This document shows, in pieces, positions 11,531 through 23,710 of a stretch of DNA of 64,000 bases (position 1 is the stretch's first letter; each line of letters begins with the position of its first letter). Both the position numbers and the translations under genes were made by a program. Origin of the DNA: Dryococelus australis (lineage: Eukaryota; Arthropoda; Insecta; Phasmatodea; Phasmatidae); NCBI GenBank assembly GCA_029891345.1, contig CM056993.1:228854765-228918764 (forward strand), in the 5' to 3' direction. Under the pieces are notes generated by a model. That model worked only from the letters and a program-made list of their open reading frames with translations. It was not told the origin of the DNA and did not search any database.

Positions 11531-11837
11531 TAATGGGTAGGGGATATAACATTTAGCGAGTTCATTTCAGGACAAGCTAGACTTCAAACATATGCAGACT
11601 AGAGTTGACTTTGCAATTGGTTCGCAGTTTATTAGACATGCCCTAGACGACTCTGAACTATTATCAGACTTGCAAGGAAACAAGTAGCGAATCCCATACT
11701 GCCAGGTGCGCAGTAACACAGGCCACTCTCTAGGATAGCAACCAATGGACAAACAATTGATACTAGAGTATACACAGTAATGTGGAGTCTAACCTACAGG
11801 TCATTGAACTCGCCAAATTTTCCTATCCCTACTAATG
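11531..11837. mobile_element. Short TIR element (MITE-like), about 305 bp
   Basis: The left end reads TAATGGGTAGGGGATATAAC followed by ATTTAGCGAGTTCATT. The right end, in reverse complement, reads ATTAGTAGGGATAGGAAAATTTGGCGAGTTCAATG. The two match over about 33 bp with a few differences. No coding capacity. A target-site duplication cannot be decided by eye. Superfamily unassigned. Confidence 0.6.
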
Positions 11838-13377
11838 ATACTCATGTCGGGCTATGACGCTATTGTGTTGCATCATTCGGTGTACTCGCGAGATTCGTTC
11901 ATGGTGATCAATTATTTTGCAAAAGAACGCATTTCAGGCTTTACAGATATACTTTCTGTAATTCTGTGGAACTTGTTTTTTTAATGATGTGTACTATTAT
12001 TAATCATCAATTAATGCACTAGTAAACATTGTTATAATCCTAATTTTTCGCAAGCTTTACAAATGAACTCTCGAGCTGTATTTTCGAACTAAGGCAATCA
12101 AATGACTGCCCAAACAAATGTATACAGTTGATTCAACTAAATATTTAGTTGGCATTCTAACTATTTGGCCCTACACATATGTTTTGTTTATTTAAGTGTG
12201 TATTTGTTAGGTGAACAAATTCAATTTTGATGGTTTTCAGGTTTTGTTTACTTAACGAAATATGTTTTTCGGACGACAAAATATGTATTTGGCCCTATTC
12301 AAACAATTGTTTTGTTGGATGGAACAACCGTACTCTCAGTGCAGTCTGGAATATTCACCCGAAGTTTATTCATTGGAATATATGCAAAAATCGTATCTAT
12401 AAATAGTGTATAGTATTAAATACTCCCAAATAATGTAATTTTCATGTCACACAATTGTAGAACCTGTACACTCCACGTTTATCGATAAAAAGGATGGTTA
12501 ACTATTATAAACCTCATTATGTCATGTTACCACTTCAAATGTTTCTAATATATTATACTCCATTAACTGAACTTGTGTAACGAGTAATAGGGAACTGAAA
12601 TGCGTTGAAGTCAAACTAACGACGTAAAAGAGTCACAATGCTACAGACTGGAAAATTAAAAACATTATTAAATTATATAAAATTTTACTTTACGCTACTT
12701 GACAGACATATGTAACCGTAGGTGGTCCCTGTATTATAAGTTATGGAAAAGAGATCAAAAAATTTAAAACGACTAATTATAACAATTATCGTAAACGTGA
12801 ATATGAAACCTATTCCAAGTTATTAATCGAATTTCAGGGATTTAGTGCAAATATTTAACTCTGACTACATCCTCAGCTCACCAGTACAAATACAGGGGAG
12901 TTGTCAAAATTGTTTTTGATTCGAAGCCTTTGACGAAAAGTCACTAAAGGTATAGGAAATAAATATAGTAGTCCTGATGGCCACCAGGATGATTGAACTA
13001 ATAAAACTGACAAATTTTGTATTTTTACAAAGAACTATTTGGAAACTAGCACCCAAGAGATTTATTTTGCAAACTTACAATTTAATTAGAATAAATTTCG
13101 CAACACGTCATTCTGAAACGTGTAAATTTAATGTTAAATTATTACAAGCAAGGACTGTAGATTTCAAATTTATTTCAAACATGAAATACAGGAACGAATC
13201 TGTACGGTTTATAGAACCGGGTATTACCAACATAAAAATATTTTTTCATATCATATAACAGATTTGATGATGAGTTTCCAAATAATTGTTATGTAAAATA
13301 TACATAAACATTCTCATGTGAAGCGTGAAATCGGGATCGATTCCATAGAGCGTGACTGGACACATGTGCAGGCTTAC
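11838..13377. other. No gene seen; probably kinase intron or flank
   Basis: AT-rich sequence without coding signal. It lies downstream of the minus-strand kinase exon ending at 13378, so it is probably intron. A short palindrome CAACTAAATATTTAGTTG occurs near 12135. No further kinase exon could be recognised. Confidence 0.4.
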
Positions 13378-13558
13378 ATTTAGCCAAGGATGAGCGAGCA
13401 CGCGGCCAATTGAACACCTCTCACTGGGATCTGGAGCTAACATCGCCTTGACCAGGTCCTTGGCCACAGACCTGCGGCTCCACACGCTCGGCAGGAAGCT
13501 GCAAGTCCACTCGGAAGACATCCTTACTGACGTCTTGAACGGCGGAGATCCACTCAGG
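13378..13558 (-). CDS. CHK2-like protein kinase, exon with C-terminal catalytic lobe
   Basis: Internal coding exon of a serine/threonine kinase, 181 bp. After an acceptor TCCTGCAG (AG at 13560-13559) the exon reads C/LSGSPPFKTSV, WTCSFLPSVW, AKDLVKAMLAPDPSERCSIG and VLAHPWLN. These cover kinase subdomains IX end to XI, including the invariant Arg of P-D-P-x-x-R and the H-P-W motif. The donor AAT|GTAAGC lies at 13378/13377 on a codon boundary. The first base completes a Cys codon begun by TG at the end of the exon at 29267, giving F-Y-C-L-S-G as in CHK2 (loki) kinases, whose S/T-Q damage-checkpoint role is known from the family. No stop or frameshift. Other CAMK-group kinases are possible; CHK2 is favoured by the L-S-G-x-P-P-F and F-x-P-x-V-W pattern. 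Confidence 0.85.
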
Positions 13559-14459
13559 CTGCAGGACCGTGACACAATCACTATTGTTATAACATTTATC
13601 AATTTAGAGAAATAAATCAATATTTTTATATGATTATCATGCACGTTATACGCAAGAAATGTTTTAGTATACCACACTACTGGTCTTTTCAATAGTACAG
13701 TCACATCTGTTCAGTTATACTAAATTTCAAATTCAGTTGTCTGTAAACAGTAAACGGGTTACATTTGTAACTTAAAAATTTGCAGGAAAATGTTTTATAT
13801 GTCCCCACAAGCAGTAAATATTTCAACGGTTATATCTACTTCAATTTAATCTGTAAGCCAGAATGGCAGTGCCTGTTTAAAGGAGTTCATTGAATGCAAG
13901 TGACGTCAAACGCAAAATTAAAATAACGAATAAGCCGAATCAGGTAAAGCCATCAAAATATTTGATCTTAAGAAGAAAACGTGCAATTTTGGATTTACTT
14001 AAATCTCTACCCTTACCACCCTTTCCTGCTGGTAGTACGTATTTGTAGGTCAAAAGGTAATAGGATGTGGCTTAGTGCACTTATTATAGTCTGCATTGTA
14101 AGCTCAGAAGGCCTTCGTCTATAATCTGTCATAAAAATATCATAACATTCCTAATAAAGTTACTTAAGGTAGAAAATGCTACATGTAAGTTGTAGTGGAC
14201 CATGTTCCTTAAACCATGTTAAGGCTTATCTTGAGCTATAAATATAAAACATATAGTGAGTTGATAATAATATAAATAACATATAAAATATAACATTTAT
14301 AAATTGATAGTTAATGAGAGAGCTTAGACACTTTTTTTTATAAATAATAATTTTTTTGTGACAATTACTCCATTTTTCCTCAACAAATCACTTTTTCCTT
14401 AAAATCACTAAATTTTTCTCAACTATCACATTTTCCATTAAAATCGTGTGAGCCATCTG

Positions 14460-14950
14460 TGAAAATAAGTGAGCCATCTGTGATTCATTGAAATTCATTC
14501 AATAGTGCAGTCAAAGATTTAATTTTATTTCATGAATATGAAAAAACAAAGGATAATCTCTGCAATTAATGAAGAATTTGTGAAAATAAAAACCAAAGAC
14601 AACAGAGAAACAATAATATAATTAATAAGAACAAAGAAAATTTCAATATCTATTTATATAAAGTAATAAACTGGGGCGAATTGTCGTAAAATTGCCACAA
14701 ATACATACTTACACAAATATAATTATAGTGAATGAATGTAAGTTATTGAGTAACATTCAATATTCTTTATAAAATTATTTATGAAATAAATTATAAAAAT
14801 ATTTAGATCCTATAACTTTACTGACTGAAAATATATATGATTATATAGTGGAGATATTATTTAAAAAAAATATATATAATGAAAATATTACTAAAGAACT
14901 ATTTATAAAAAATATTTAAACAGCCGGTGTCTGGGAAGTATGACATAAAA
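14460..14950. repeat. Left terminal inverted repeat of element B
   Basis: Its reverse complement pairs with 23150-23710. Anchors: GTGAGCCATCTGTGATTCAT (14469-14488) with ATGAATCGAGGTAGTTCAC on the right (23691-23709); the TTCGCCCCAGTTTATTAC word (14665-14690) with TTCGCTCCAGTTTATTAC (23400-23417); TTTACTGACTG (14817-14827) with ACTGACTGAAA (23291); and GTGTCTGGGAA (about 14927-14937) with TTCCAGGTGTCC (about 23156). Spacing between anchors agrees on both sides to within tens of bases. Divergence is high. Confidence 0.7.
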
Positions 14951-15415
14951 AAAAATAAAAAATATTATTAAATAAGCCAATGAAAATAAAATAGAAATTT
15001 TTAAATATTAATGACAAATATATTACAATATTAATGAATAATGTATATTTTAATATTAATGACAATTTATTATAATATAAATAAATATAAATGAAATTAA
15101 ATAGCAGTTGATTGTTACCCTTATATAAATTATTTTTATTTGCAGTTTTTTTATTTTTTGATGTTATTTTTACCGACGAATTAATTTTTTTTTACAAAAA
15201 TGTAAAATCACCCAGTCCAGCTTCATCTTGCATCTTCCTACAACCATTCACATATTTTTATACAGTACCGACCATTTTTATTTTTACAGATGTGGCAATG
15301 TGAACACTTGCCTGTGTTTACAGCAGTGTTTCATTTTTTCGGATATATATACGGATGTATGATGTATAAAAGGGAAAAGAGCACAAAATGAATTGGGTTA
15401 TTTTGTGAAAACTGG

Positions 15416-15420
<5 letters not shown>

Positions 15421-15500
<80 letters not shown>
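15421..15500. repeat. (TA)n microsatellite
   Basis: About 40 TA units with one phase break near 15461. Open frames of repeated Ile-Tyr on both strands here are artefacts. Confidence 0.95.
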
Positions 15501-15505
<5 letters not shown>

Positions 15506-15749
15506 TCAAAATACAATTTCAAAAATTTCAATGGTTTTCAAGAGATGTTTATGGAAACTTTAATTCTTTTATATTTAATTTATGTAGAGTTGTATATACA
15601 AAAGTTATTTACAAAACATAAATATAATTTTTAAAATACGTCAATTCATTTAAATAAAACTATCTTAAGTGATGTCAAATATTTTATTTCAACGAATATA
15701 TATTCATTTTTTTCTCTAAAAGCTCTAATTTTATTTACGTTTTTTTTCT

Positions 15750-17560
15750 TTCTTCACAAAAAAATTAATTGTACGATTATCACTGCAATGTATTCTAGTG
15801 GCGAATAGTAAAACTCTTACAGAGAGAAGTACAGAGCTAAAATAATGAACAATTTTGTTTCTTACTTTACCAAAACCAGATTAACTAAATATTATTCAAA
15901 TTTCGTTCGGAAATATATTTTATAACATGTATGAATCTAAATTTGACAATTTTATCTTTACTATTGTAATCCATATATAATCCAATTATGGATTCAAATT
16001 CATCAGATTCAATTTTATTATATCTTTATGCCAAGATCATCTAAATTTATTGCCTTACTCAACAAATTTTTATAACAACCTAAAGTACGATTATAATCAA
16101 TATTTGTAATCAAATAACCACCAATTTCTAATTCAATGGATTTTAAAATTTAATTTTTCCATATCATTAAGTTCGTTCAAAATTTGTGTTTGAAACATTT
16201 GATATAAAAATTTTATTTAGAAAAATATATTTTTAATTGTATGAAAAATTTATGAATATAAACACATTTATGTAAATATCAAAACATTTGAATGATTTGT
16301 TAACATTTTACATTTAATACTACAAAAAGTAAACAACTTTAGATATTTAAATTTATAATATATTTACTTAAGTGAAAACATACTGATATAATACTAGAAA
16401 TAATAGATGTTGATTATAAACCAAGAAGAATATAAACTATATTTTCAGCTAACTGTTCATTGAATTATTAATATATATATATATATATATATACTCTGTA
16501 ATATTTCTTTCAATTGATCATTAGCAAGATTAGTGTGACTAATTAATACAACAAGACATATTGTATTTACTGGTACATCTTTACTAAAATCAACACATAT
16601 ATTTATATTTATTTTATCTTTAACAACTGTTGTTTTTTTTTTCAATTATATATAATTATCATCTAGCAAATAAAGAATAATATTTCCATTCACAATTTGG
16701 ATTTCAATTTTGTTTATAATAAAGTAAATTATTTCTATAATTTATAGTAGTTTTATTTAATTACTTCTAAAATCGTGATATGCTAAATACATTTTATGGG
16801 AAAATGCAGAATAAAAAATAAATTCCAATTTCGTTTAGGAAAAATTTCATTTCTACCATTTATAACAAATTTTTTCTCATCATCACAATAATTATACATA
16901 GAAATATGAACATATTGTTTATTACGATCGTTTCTGTTAATTTGAAAACGAAATCAGGCAAATCGAATTGTAAATTATTACATCGATCTTTTGTATCAAA
17001 ATTAAATATTTCTTAATTTTGAGAGACAGGTTTTTCTAAAAATTGCCGATAATTGAGACTTATATTTGTTGTTGGATTCTTAGAGATGTTTTCTTTCTAA
17101 AGAATTTCCTGTATTTCCTTCATATTATATAAACGGTCAAATAATTTCTATTCTTTGAATTACATCTTTTCCTGTTTCACCAAAACTTTTATCAACAATT
17201 CAATCAGATTGTTTCATATGCAAATAAACAATTTTTATTAGATGAATATCTAAAAAAGAAAAAATTTAATAACAATCTTTAAAATACGTTATATTATTAT
17301 CTCTAAAAAACCAAACAAATATCTTAATTGATAAATAATACAATTTGCTTCATTAGTATACATAGAATTTTTTTCATTATATTATCAATACCACTCATTT
17401 CTATGCAAATCTTTCTGATGGTAAACTAACTAAAGTATGCATTTTAGTTTTTGCTAAACCAGCATTAACAATTGCTTTAAATATTTTTCCATGTTTTGAA
17501 ATTTCAAATCTAGAAAATTGAAATGGAAAAAAAATGAAGTTAAATAAAAATATTCATTTT
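15750..17560 (-). pseudogene. Unrecognised decayed coding sequence in element B
   Basis: The minus strand holds protein-like segments split by stops and frameshifts. From upstream: FQFSRFEISKHGKIFKAIVN and AGLAKTKMHTLVSLPSER (about 17525-17405), KSFGETGKDVIQRIEI, KKTTVVKDKININICVDFSK and DVPVNTICLVVLISHTNLAN (16645-16500), SIELEIGGYLITNIDYNRTL and KNLLSKAINLDDLGIKI (about 16140-16020), and DEFESIIGLYMDYNSKDKIV (about 15990-15935). I do not recognise the family. It is divergent to the PLA2/protease remnants, the place where element A has its plus-strand genes, so it may be a large structural gene; that is inference only. Confidence 0.4.
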
Positions 17561-17869
17561 TACAATTATAACTAATACTATTTATCTTGTGTGCCATTAA
17601 TTTTCCATAATAAATGTTTCACTCGGCATGCATAGCACTTCCACTTGTTTGAAACCCGTAGGCATTCATGGTAGGTCATCGCGACCCCTGCCTCTGGGCA
17701 TTCGTGCTAGGAGAGCTGGCAAGATAAGACGCTGTCACATACGCACATCAGATTTTTGCACTGAGTTAGATTTCCATAGGCAGTTCTCCAGATTTCCTTT
17801 GAAAAAACAGAGTTTTTAACTAATATCAAGTCTCCTGTCAGAGAGCTTGTGATGGTTGAAAGCAAAATC

Positions 17870-18590
17870 AAACATGTATAAAAGTGAGAACATGGGAGAA
17901 TGGATAGCAACCAATATATCAGAGAAAGAAGCCTTCATATCACGCATGAACAAAATGGAAGTGGCGTACCATCTAACCAAGGGTGTCTATAATAAAAGGT
18001 CAATATAGTTAATTGCAAAGCTAAGGCACTACTGCAGTGTTATTCGTCCAGAGGTCTTGTACGATTCGCAAAGCCTCAAAATGAACAAGAAAGGCCTGAT
18101 CGAGAAATTGGAGACCAAAGAAAGAAAGTTTTTGAGAGAAATCTTAGGTCCCATCAAATAAAATGGGGAATATAAAATACCGCATAACCATTAGCTCTAC
18201 ACCCATGTGGAGAAGATAACCGACACCATCCGAAAAAGAAGGATTAACTTTTATGGACACGTGATGCGAATATGCTCGGCAATATTGACCAACCGCATCA
18301 TAGACTACTTTCAGGAGAAGAAAACCAAAGGGGCCTGGGTCACTGAAGTGACTAGAGATCTCGAAGAAGTGGTGATCACCTATAATCCATTATGACATCA
18401 ATGACTGTGTCCCACACAAGAAGAAACTTCAAGCATGCCAGGGTTTCCAGGAAAATCCAAAGCTAAAAACAGGAAAGGCATGGACGCAGAAGAGAAAGGT
18501 ACGACACCGAGAACAAATGCGGGAGTACTGAGCAAACATCAAAGCTCAGAAAGGAGATGGTTGAAATGATGTAGTCCATAGTTGGCCGAT
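17870..18590 (+). pseudogene. Non-LTR retrotransposon 3' fragment (reverse transcriptase C-terminus)
   Basis: The plus strand reads, across a few frame breaks, MNKMEVAYHLTKGVYNKRSI, LRHYCSVIRPEVLYDSQSL, TKERKFLREILGPI, ITDTIRKRRINFYGHVMRI (18213-18270), RIIDYFQEKKTKGAWV and, further on, CQGFQENPKLKTGKAWTQKR and MREYWANIKAQKG. These are the thumb and C-terminal motifs common in insect LINE reverse transcriptases: R-P-V-x-x-Y, R-x-I-L-G-P, R-R-I-x-F-Y-G-H and the tail with G-F-Q-E-K-x-K-x-K-T-G. The GC-richer patch starts at about 17610 and may include more upstream sequence. The fragment sits inside AT-rich element B, so it inserted there later. Truncated at the 5' side and dead. Confidence 0.75.
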
Positions 18591-18699
18591 ACGAAATAAA
18601 TAAATAATAATACTATTTCTTATCTGTATTCTAAATTTTTCATAAACATATGCATCATTTGGAGTAATACCACCAATGTTTATATCAACCAGATTCTAT

Positions 18700-19480
18700 T
18701 GCCATAAATATTTTACTTTTTCTTAGTTTGATTTGATGGTGAAAATTTGTGTCTCTCAAAACTTTCTATAGTTTTAAAACTCTTTTAAAGTAAAAATATT
18801 ATATATAAATTAAAATGAAATATTCGGAAAAAAATATATCTGGAATTCAATTACCCATAGAAAAATTAATACATAAAAGAAACAAAATAGGTTGAATATG
18901 AAAAAAATTAAAAGGAAACAAATGCCTTAAATTAATGAATTTAAAAAAATCTAGTGGTAATAAAGTTGAAGAAGTAGCTGTAGAAAATAATAATTTTATA
19001 GCAAATTTAGTTCCTGTTGTAGTTAAAAATTCAAAACTATCCACCAGCATAAGAAGAAACTGCATATGAAAAAAATGTATCTAGTTACGATGAACACCAG
19101 ATCATTTATCTGGAACCGAGCCTTTTGCAATTAACCTCGGTAAAGATATTTCTCAAACAATTAATGTTATTATTGATAAATTTGGTTTAAGAGGTATCAG
19201 ACAAAAATTCTATATTCTTGAAACACAAGTAAAATAAACAATAATAAGTAATTTGTTAAGATTACAGAGCATAAATTAACTAATGGACTTACTAATTTGT
19301 AAACAAAAATTAAACACAAAGAAATTGAAACTAAATATACTAATGAAGACTACGATTGTTATACACAAATAACTTTACAAACAAATTTGCTATATCAAAA
19401 CTCTGATCCAAAATAAAAAATAATTCAATAAAAGTTGGAAATAAAATATAATTAAACTAATTTATGAAATATTAATTAAA
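18700..19480 (+). other. Unrecognised coding-like remnants in element B
   Basis: Short plus-strand protein-like stretches such as NKVEEVAVENNNFIANLVPV (about 18970-19030), TEPFAINLGKDISQTINVII and DKFGLRGIRQKFYILETQVK (about 19120-19240), broken by stops. They precede the PLA2-like remnant on the same strand. Family not recognised. Confidence 0.3.
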
Positions 19481-19554
19481 ACCCATCATTATTATTAGTT
19501 ATTATTGGTAAAGAAAATTCTGGTAATAAAAATTATTATAATAAAACAGTATTA

Positions 19555-19985
19555 TGATTAAGTTAAATAATACATTTTCTGATTTTGAAGTTAATATTCC
19601 TAAAGGAAATCCTTATCTAATAAGAGTTTTAAATTCTCGTCCTTATTATTTTTTTAATTCTGAACATCATGGGAAAGAATTAAAAAATGGGCTTTAAATA
19701 ATTGGAATTTACCAGAAATGCATTTACCTAGCTATATTATTATAATCCTTTTACAAAATTAAACTATGTATTATAATGATGTGATAAAGGAATTAATCAA
19801 TCAGATAAAGCTCGTTAACATTACGATATTTCTTATGGAGGTAATAAAGATTTGGAATCTAAACATGAAGCTGATAAAATTTTACATCAAGCTGAAGTCA
19901 TTATTTCAAGTAAGGAAACTCCAATTAATGAAAAAATAGCATCGACTTTGTAAGTGGAACTATTATTACTAAAACAAAATAAGTT
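19555..19985 (+). pseudogene. Phospholipase A2-like domain protein, decayed (element B)
   Basis: An ATG at 19555 opens KLNNTFSDFEVNIPKGNPYL; after a frame change come LPEMHLPSYYYYNPFTKLNY (about 19705-19765, the counterpart of the Ca-loop region, with N-P-F where the sister copy has G-P-G), then CDKGINQSDKAR, a stop, HYDISYGGNKDLESKHEADK (about 19818-19877) and ILHQAEVIISSKE. The H-x-D-I-x-Y core with the following K-D-L-E-S-x-H-x-A-D-K-I-L is the same block seen in element A at 6000-5940. Here the motif is H-Y-D, keeping both the His and the Asp. Stops and shifts show that it is a pseudogene. The protease remnant follows on the same strand. Confidence 0.65.
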
Positions 19986-20039
19986 TGGGGAATTAAAATT
20001 CGTTAATATACAAATAAAAAATCAATAAAATGTTTTATA

Positions 20040-20510
20040 CTAAATGACAAACAGAAAATTTAAACAACATATAAAGGAAAAAAAAATCCATAATTTAGCC
20101 ACTGAAAATACAATTGGCGAAGGAATTGTAGCAAAGAAAAAGATACAAAATTAATTAAAAATAATTCACTACTTAACATTGATTTAATAATTATGTGAAA
20201 ACATTAAACATGGGGAAATGTATAAATGTTTTAATGATTGATGAATAAAAAACTTAAATTAATAAAAATGAATGTGCCACTTTAAATTTAGATACATCTG
20301 CAAATCCCGGAACTCATTGAAATTGTTATTATTAAAAAAAATATATTTATTACTTCGATTCATATGGTGTTAATATTTCCTTAGAATTAATAATTTAATA
20401 ATTTTAACCTTTATCAAAATTATTTTAATAATGATAGAAATAAAATTTTAGTTCTATTATTTGTGGTAATTTATGTTTAAAAGTATTATATATATTTTCT
20501 AAAGGCAATA
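20040..20510 (+). pseudogene. Adenain-like cysteine protease, decayed (element B)
   Basis: Plus-strand remnant. After a basic stretch (NRKFKQHIKEKKIHNLATEN), LLNIDLII is readable near 20180. Then come NECATLNLDTSANPGTH (about 20268-20319), where the catalytic His stands in the G-T-H context and the following Trp codon is TGA; YIYYFDSYGVNIS (about 20343-20380), the usual F-D-S-(F/Y)-G block; and, in another frame, SSIICGNLCLKVLYIFSKG (about 20450-20505), the catalytic Cys in C-G-x-L-C-L. All three active-site neighbourhoods are therefore visible though the frame is broken. It is better preserved around His and Cys than the element A copy. Confidence 0.7.
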
Positions 20511-20719
20511 TTTGTTCTTACATAATTTCTCTATTATTAAACTACACATATATTCGGAAAAGCATTAATCAGAACTGGGAATACATATTTTAAAATTGAT
20601 TATATATTACAATATGTGTTTTAAATATAATTTAAAAATTAAATTATTTTGGAGAATAATTTATAATTATCATAAAAGCCAAAATAATGAATAAAATAAA
20701 AAACTGATAATTAAGATGA

Positions 20720-21060
20720 TATTATTCCTGGTGCCATTCAAGTTAGATTATGTAAATGTCATTATAATTAAGTAAAAATCTTTCCTCATCATTCAAGTAT
20801 TACAAAGATTATTTAGAATTAAAAAGAGATTTACAAAATTACATTAAAATTATAAATTTGGTTGTTTTAAACAATGATTTTGCTTTGAAAAGTGAACAAA
20901 TAATTTATATTCAAAGTGATAAATTTGACGAATTTAAAAATGAGTAGCTTTGAAAACTGAGTTAAATATGTACATTAAAAATCATAAATTAGGTGATTAA
21001 GCTGAAACAACAAAAAATACCACAAAAAATTATAAATGATCCTATTCCTTAACAAATTGA
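20720..21060 (+). pseudogene. Unrecognised decayed coding sequence downstream of protease (element B)
   Basis: A protein-like plus-strand stretch reads DYLELKRDLQNYIKIINLVV, LNNDFALKSEQIIYIQSDKF and, after a stop, LKTELNMYIKNHKLGD (about 20805-20995). By position it corresponds to the capsid-like gene that follows the protease in element A, but the blocks of that family are not visible, so identity is not claimed. Confidence 0.3.
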
Positions 21061-22129
21061 TTGAAAGATAGCTGATTATAATTATAAAATATAATATAGT
21101 TTGAATTAATATTCATTCAAAACTGAATTGATTATTTATGACAAGAGTGTAATTTTTATTCAGTTTCAACAAGATGTTGGTTTTAATCTGAGTTATATGA
21201 TTAAACAACAAAAATTTTTTTAGTAATTATTATATGAGCATGACAAATATATAGAAACATTAGTACATTTTAAATTAAATAATTATGTTGAAAACTATTT
21301 ACATATTTAAAAAAAATACTCCTTTAAAATTTGAATTAAATGAATATGTAACATTAATATTTTTGATATTTTTTAAAATTAAATTGCTTTAAAATTTTAG
21401 TTTATTATTGTGTTAAGAATAAAGAGTTAATGAATATCTTAAACATATATTGAAATGCAAACTGTTCAAATTGATTATTACTTGGCATATGAAATATAGT
21501 TTATATTTTTTAATTAGCCTTTATTCCCTTATGTCATATAACTACATTATTTATTACTTTAAATAATTAGGTTTTAGAAATTAATAAAATGATTAGATTC
21601 CAATAAATAATTATTTTCTAAATAATATGTAAGTATTCTGAAAGGCCTTGTTTATTATAAAGGCTTTAATAATTTCTTACTTTTTATAATTTATGTGTAT
21701 ATAACATTAGAGAATGGAGAAATAATTTTTATAATATTTTCAGCTGGTCTGCATTAGCAAAAGGTAATGATTTGTAATTTCGTTGACTATTTATTTCTTT
21801 TGCAGCATTAATGAGATCTTTTTTCTTTAATTTGTGTGTATTTTTTAATATAGAAAGATTGAGCTATTGTATGCATTTCTTTAATTTTCAAATCATTAAG
21901 ATATTTGTATTCTCTTTTATCCCAGTTTGTATTGTAACTTGCATTTCACTAATTTCATATAAATTTTGTTGTTTTAATTAGATCGTTCTTCTTAAACTTC
22001 TGTTAATCGTAAATATTTAAGATTATTTCTCAGACTTACATTTCACCTAACTTTGCTATTGCTATTTTGCTCCCTATGTTTTTAAAGATTAATTTTAATA
22101 AGGAATTTAATTTTCTATTATTATTAAGA

Positions 22130-22640
22130 ATTTTATTTATTCTTCAAAATTATTTATAACAATTTTTACATAAATATATTGGACATCGCATTTCGCGACT
22201 TCTGAAGTATTTAAAAAAAAAACAATTTATCGTTACTTTATTTACTACATTATTCAGATCCAATCAGAATAATAAATATTTTCTTTATTTTGCCTTGTTT
22301 ATGATGTATATATATAAGTTATTCTTTCATACATATTCTACAAATATAATGTTTAACTATTGTATTTAGATGTGGTGAAAATAAATAAATATATTTAGTT
22401 TCATGACGATGTTTACATATTTTTGTTACATGGTCTTTATTTTTATTTGTACATGATTTTGTTTGTTAATGTTTTTCAAAATAATATTTAGAAACAGTTT
22501 TCCACAATCATCATAAATCAATTCCTTTAAATTTGTTGATTGAAACATGTTTTAATAATGTTTATATATTTTCTTTTGAATTTGTATGTGAATGAAAAGA
22601 AACTATATCTTTTTCTTCACCATGTGTCTTTTTTAACTTT
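22130..22640 (-). pseudogene. Unrecognised Cys/His-containing coding remnant (element B)
   Basis: The minus strand gives KKKLKKTHGEEKDIVSFHSH, KNKDHVTKICKHRHETKYIY, LNTIVKHYICRICMKE and, in another frame, SREMRCPIYLCKNCYK. The Cys and His spacing (H-Y-I-C-R-I-C and C-P-x-x-x-C-K-N-C) suggests a metal-binding protein. Family unknown, and the frame is broken several times. Confidence 0.3.
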
Positions 22641-23149
22641 TTTTTATCATGATACATGAAAAGTGTGTAAATTTTATTTAATATTTTAACATTAAATTTA
22701 ATTCAGATGACCAGATTCAATTCTCAATAAGTTAAATAACTCAATTGACTTAATAAAACTACATGAGTTAGAATTGAATAAAATATTTAAAACATCTAAT
22801 TTTCAAATATGAATACAAATTTTGTTAAAAGAATTTTATGTATTATGGATGACGGATTTTAATTATTTCAACTGATATATATGATAAAATTATTGAAAAT
22901 AAAGTTTTAAAATTATTCATGGAAATTATTATTACATTTGTTATAAAGGTTCAAAAGAAATAAAGATGGACAATCTATTCATGATATTGAATTTTCATTG
23001 GTGTAACATTTTTCATTAATTTTAAGGGGGTGTCTTGAATATATACCCCTTAGCATTTCTCATAAATAATTAAAAACATTTTTTATAAATGGTTTCATAA
23101 ATATTTTTATAACAACTTTCATACACATTTTTAATAAATAGGTTCACAA

Positions 23150-23710
23150 AAAATGTTCCAGGTGTCCAAAGTTTTGGTCACTGAATTTTTGTACAAAAAT
23201 ATTTATTTTAATGTTATGTAAGCTCTAATTTTTTAGTGTTGTTTTCAAATTTGACTTGTTATGACACATTTTTTCAATGCGAATGTAGATACTGACTGAA
23301 ATATGTTAATAAATATTTTTTTATGCATGTTAATAACTTACATTAAATTCGCTATAAAAATATTTTCAATTATTCATATTTATGACAGTTTTATGCCCAT
23401 TCGCTCCAGTTTATTACTTTATATAATTAGATATTAAAATTTCTTTATACTAAGTAATTATATTATTTCATTCTCCATTGTCGTTTGTGTTTATTTTCAT
23501 AATTCCTACATTTATATGAGAGATGATATTTGCTTTTTCATATCCACGATATAGTTTTAAATCTTTAATTTTCTTTATGTTTGTACATTTTTGCAGTAAT
23601 TTTTTTATCAATTGTTATATGGTTGTCCATTGTGGTTATAATTTAATATACACAAGTTGCAAGAAAAATATTTTATATATTATTTTTTCAATGAATCGAG
23701 GTAGTTCACT
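23150..23710. repeat. Right terminal inverted repeat of element B
   Basis: Inverted partner of 14460-14950; matching anchors are listed there. Beyond 23710 similarity fades, but AT content stays high to about 24300, so the true end could lie slightly further out. Confidence 0.65.

Larger units (their letters stand above)
14460..23710. mobile_element. Element B: AT-rich, decayed Polinton/adintovirus-like element
   Basis: A block of extreme AT content flanked by diverged inverted repeats (14460-14950 and 23150-23710), containing plus-strand PLA2-like and adenain-like remnants and unrecognised coding remnants on both strands. Composition drops back outside it, and the patch 17.6-18.6 kb inside is GC-richer because it is a separate retrotransposon insertion. 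Length excluding that insertion is about 8.3 kb, shorter than intact Polintons (usually 15-20 kb). No polymerase B or integrase could be recognised, so it is either internally deleted or its genes are too decayed to see. Confidence 0.65.

Noticed and set aside
15318..15634. Open frames of repeated Ile-Tyr on both strands (also 5418-5738)
   Set aside because: Translation artefacts of (TA)n microsatellites.
18700..21100. Possible non-standard genetic code in element B (TGA where Trp is expected after G-T-H; TAA where Glu, Gln or Lys is expected)
   Set aside because: The same genes also contain true frameshifts, and TAA/TGA appear at unrelated residues; AT-biased decay of dead genes explains them better.
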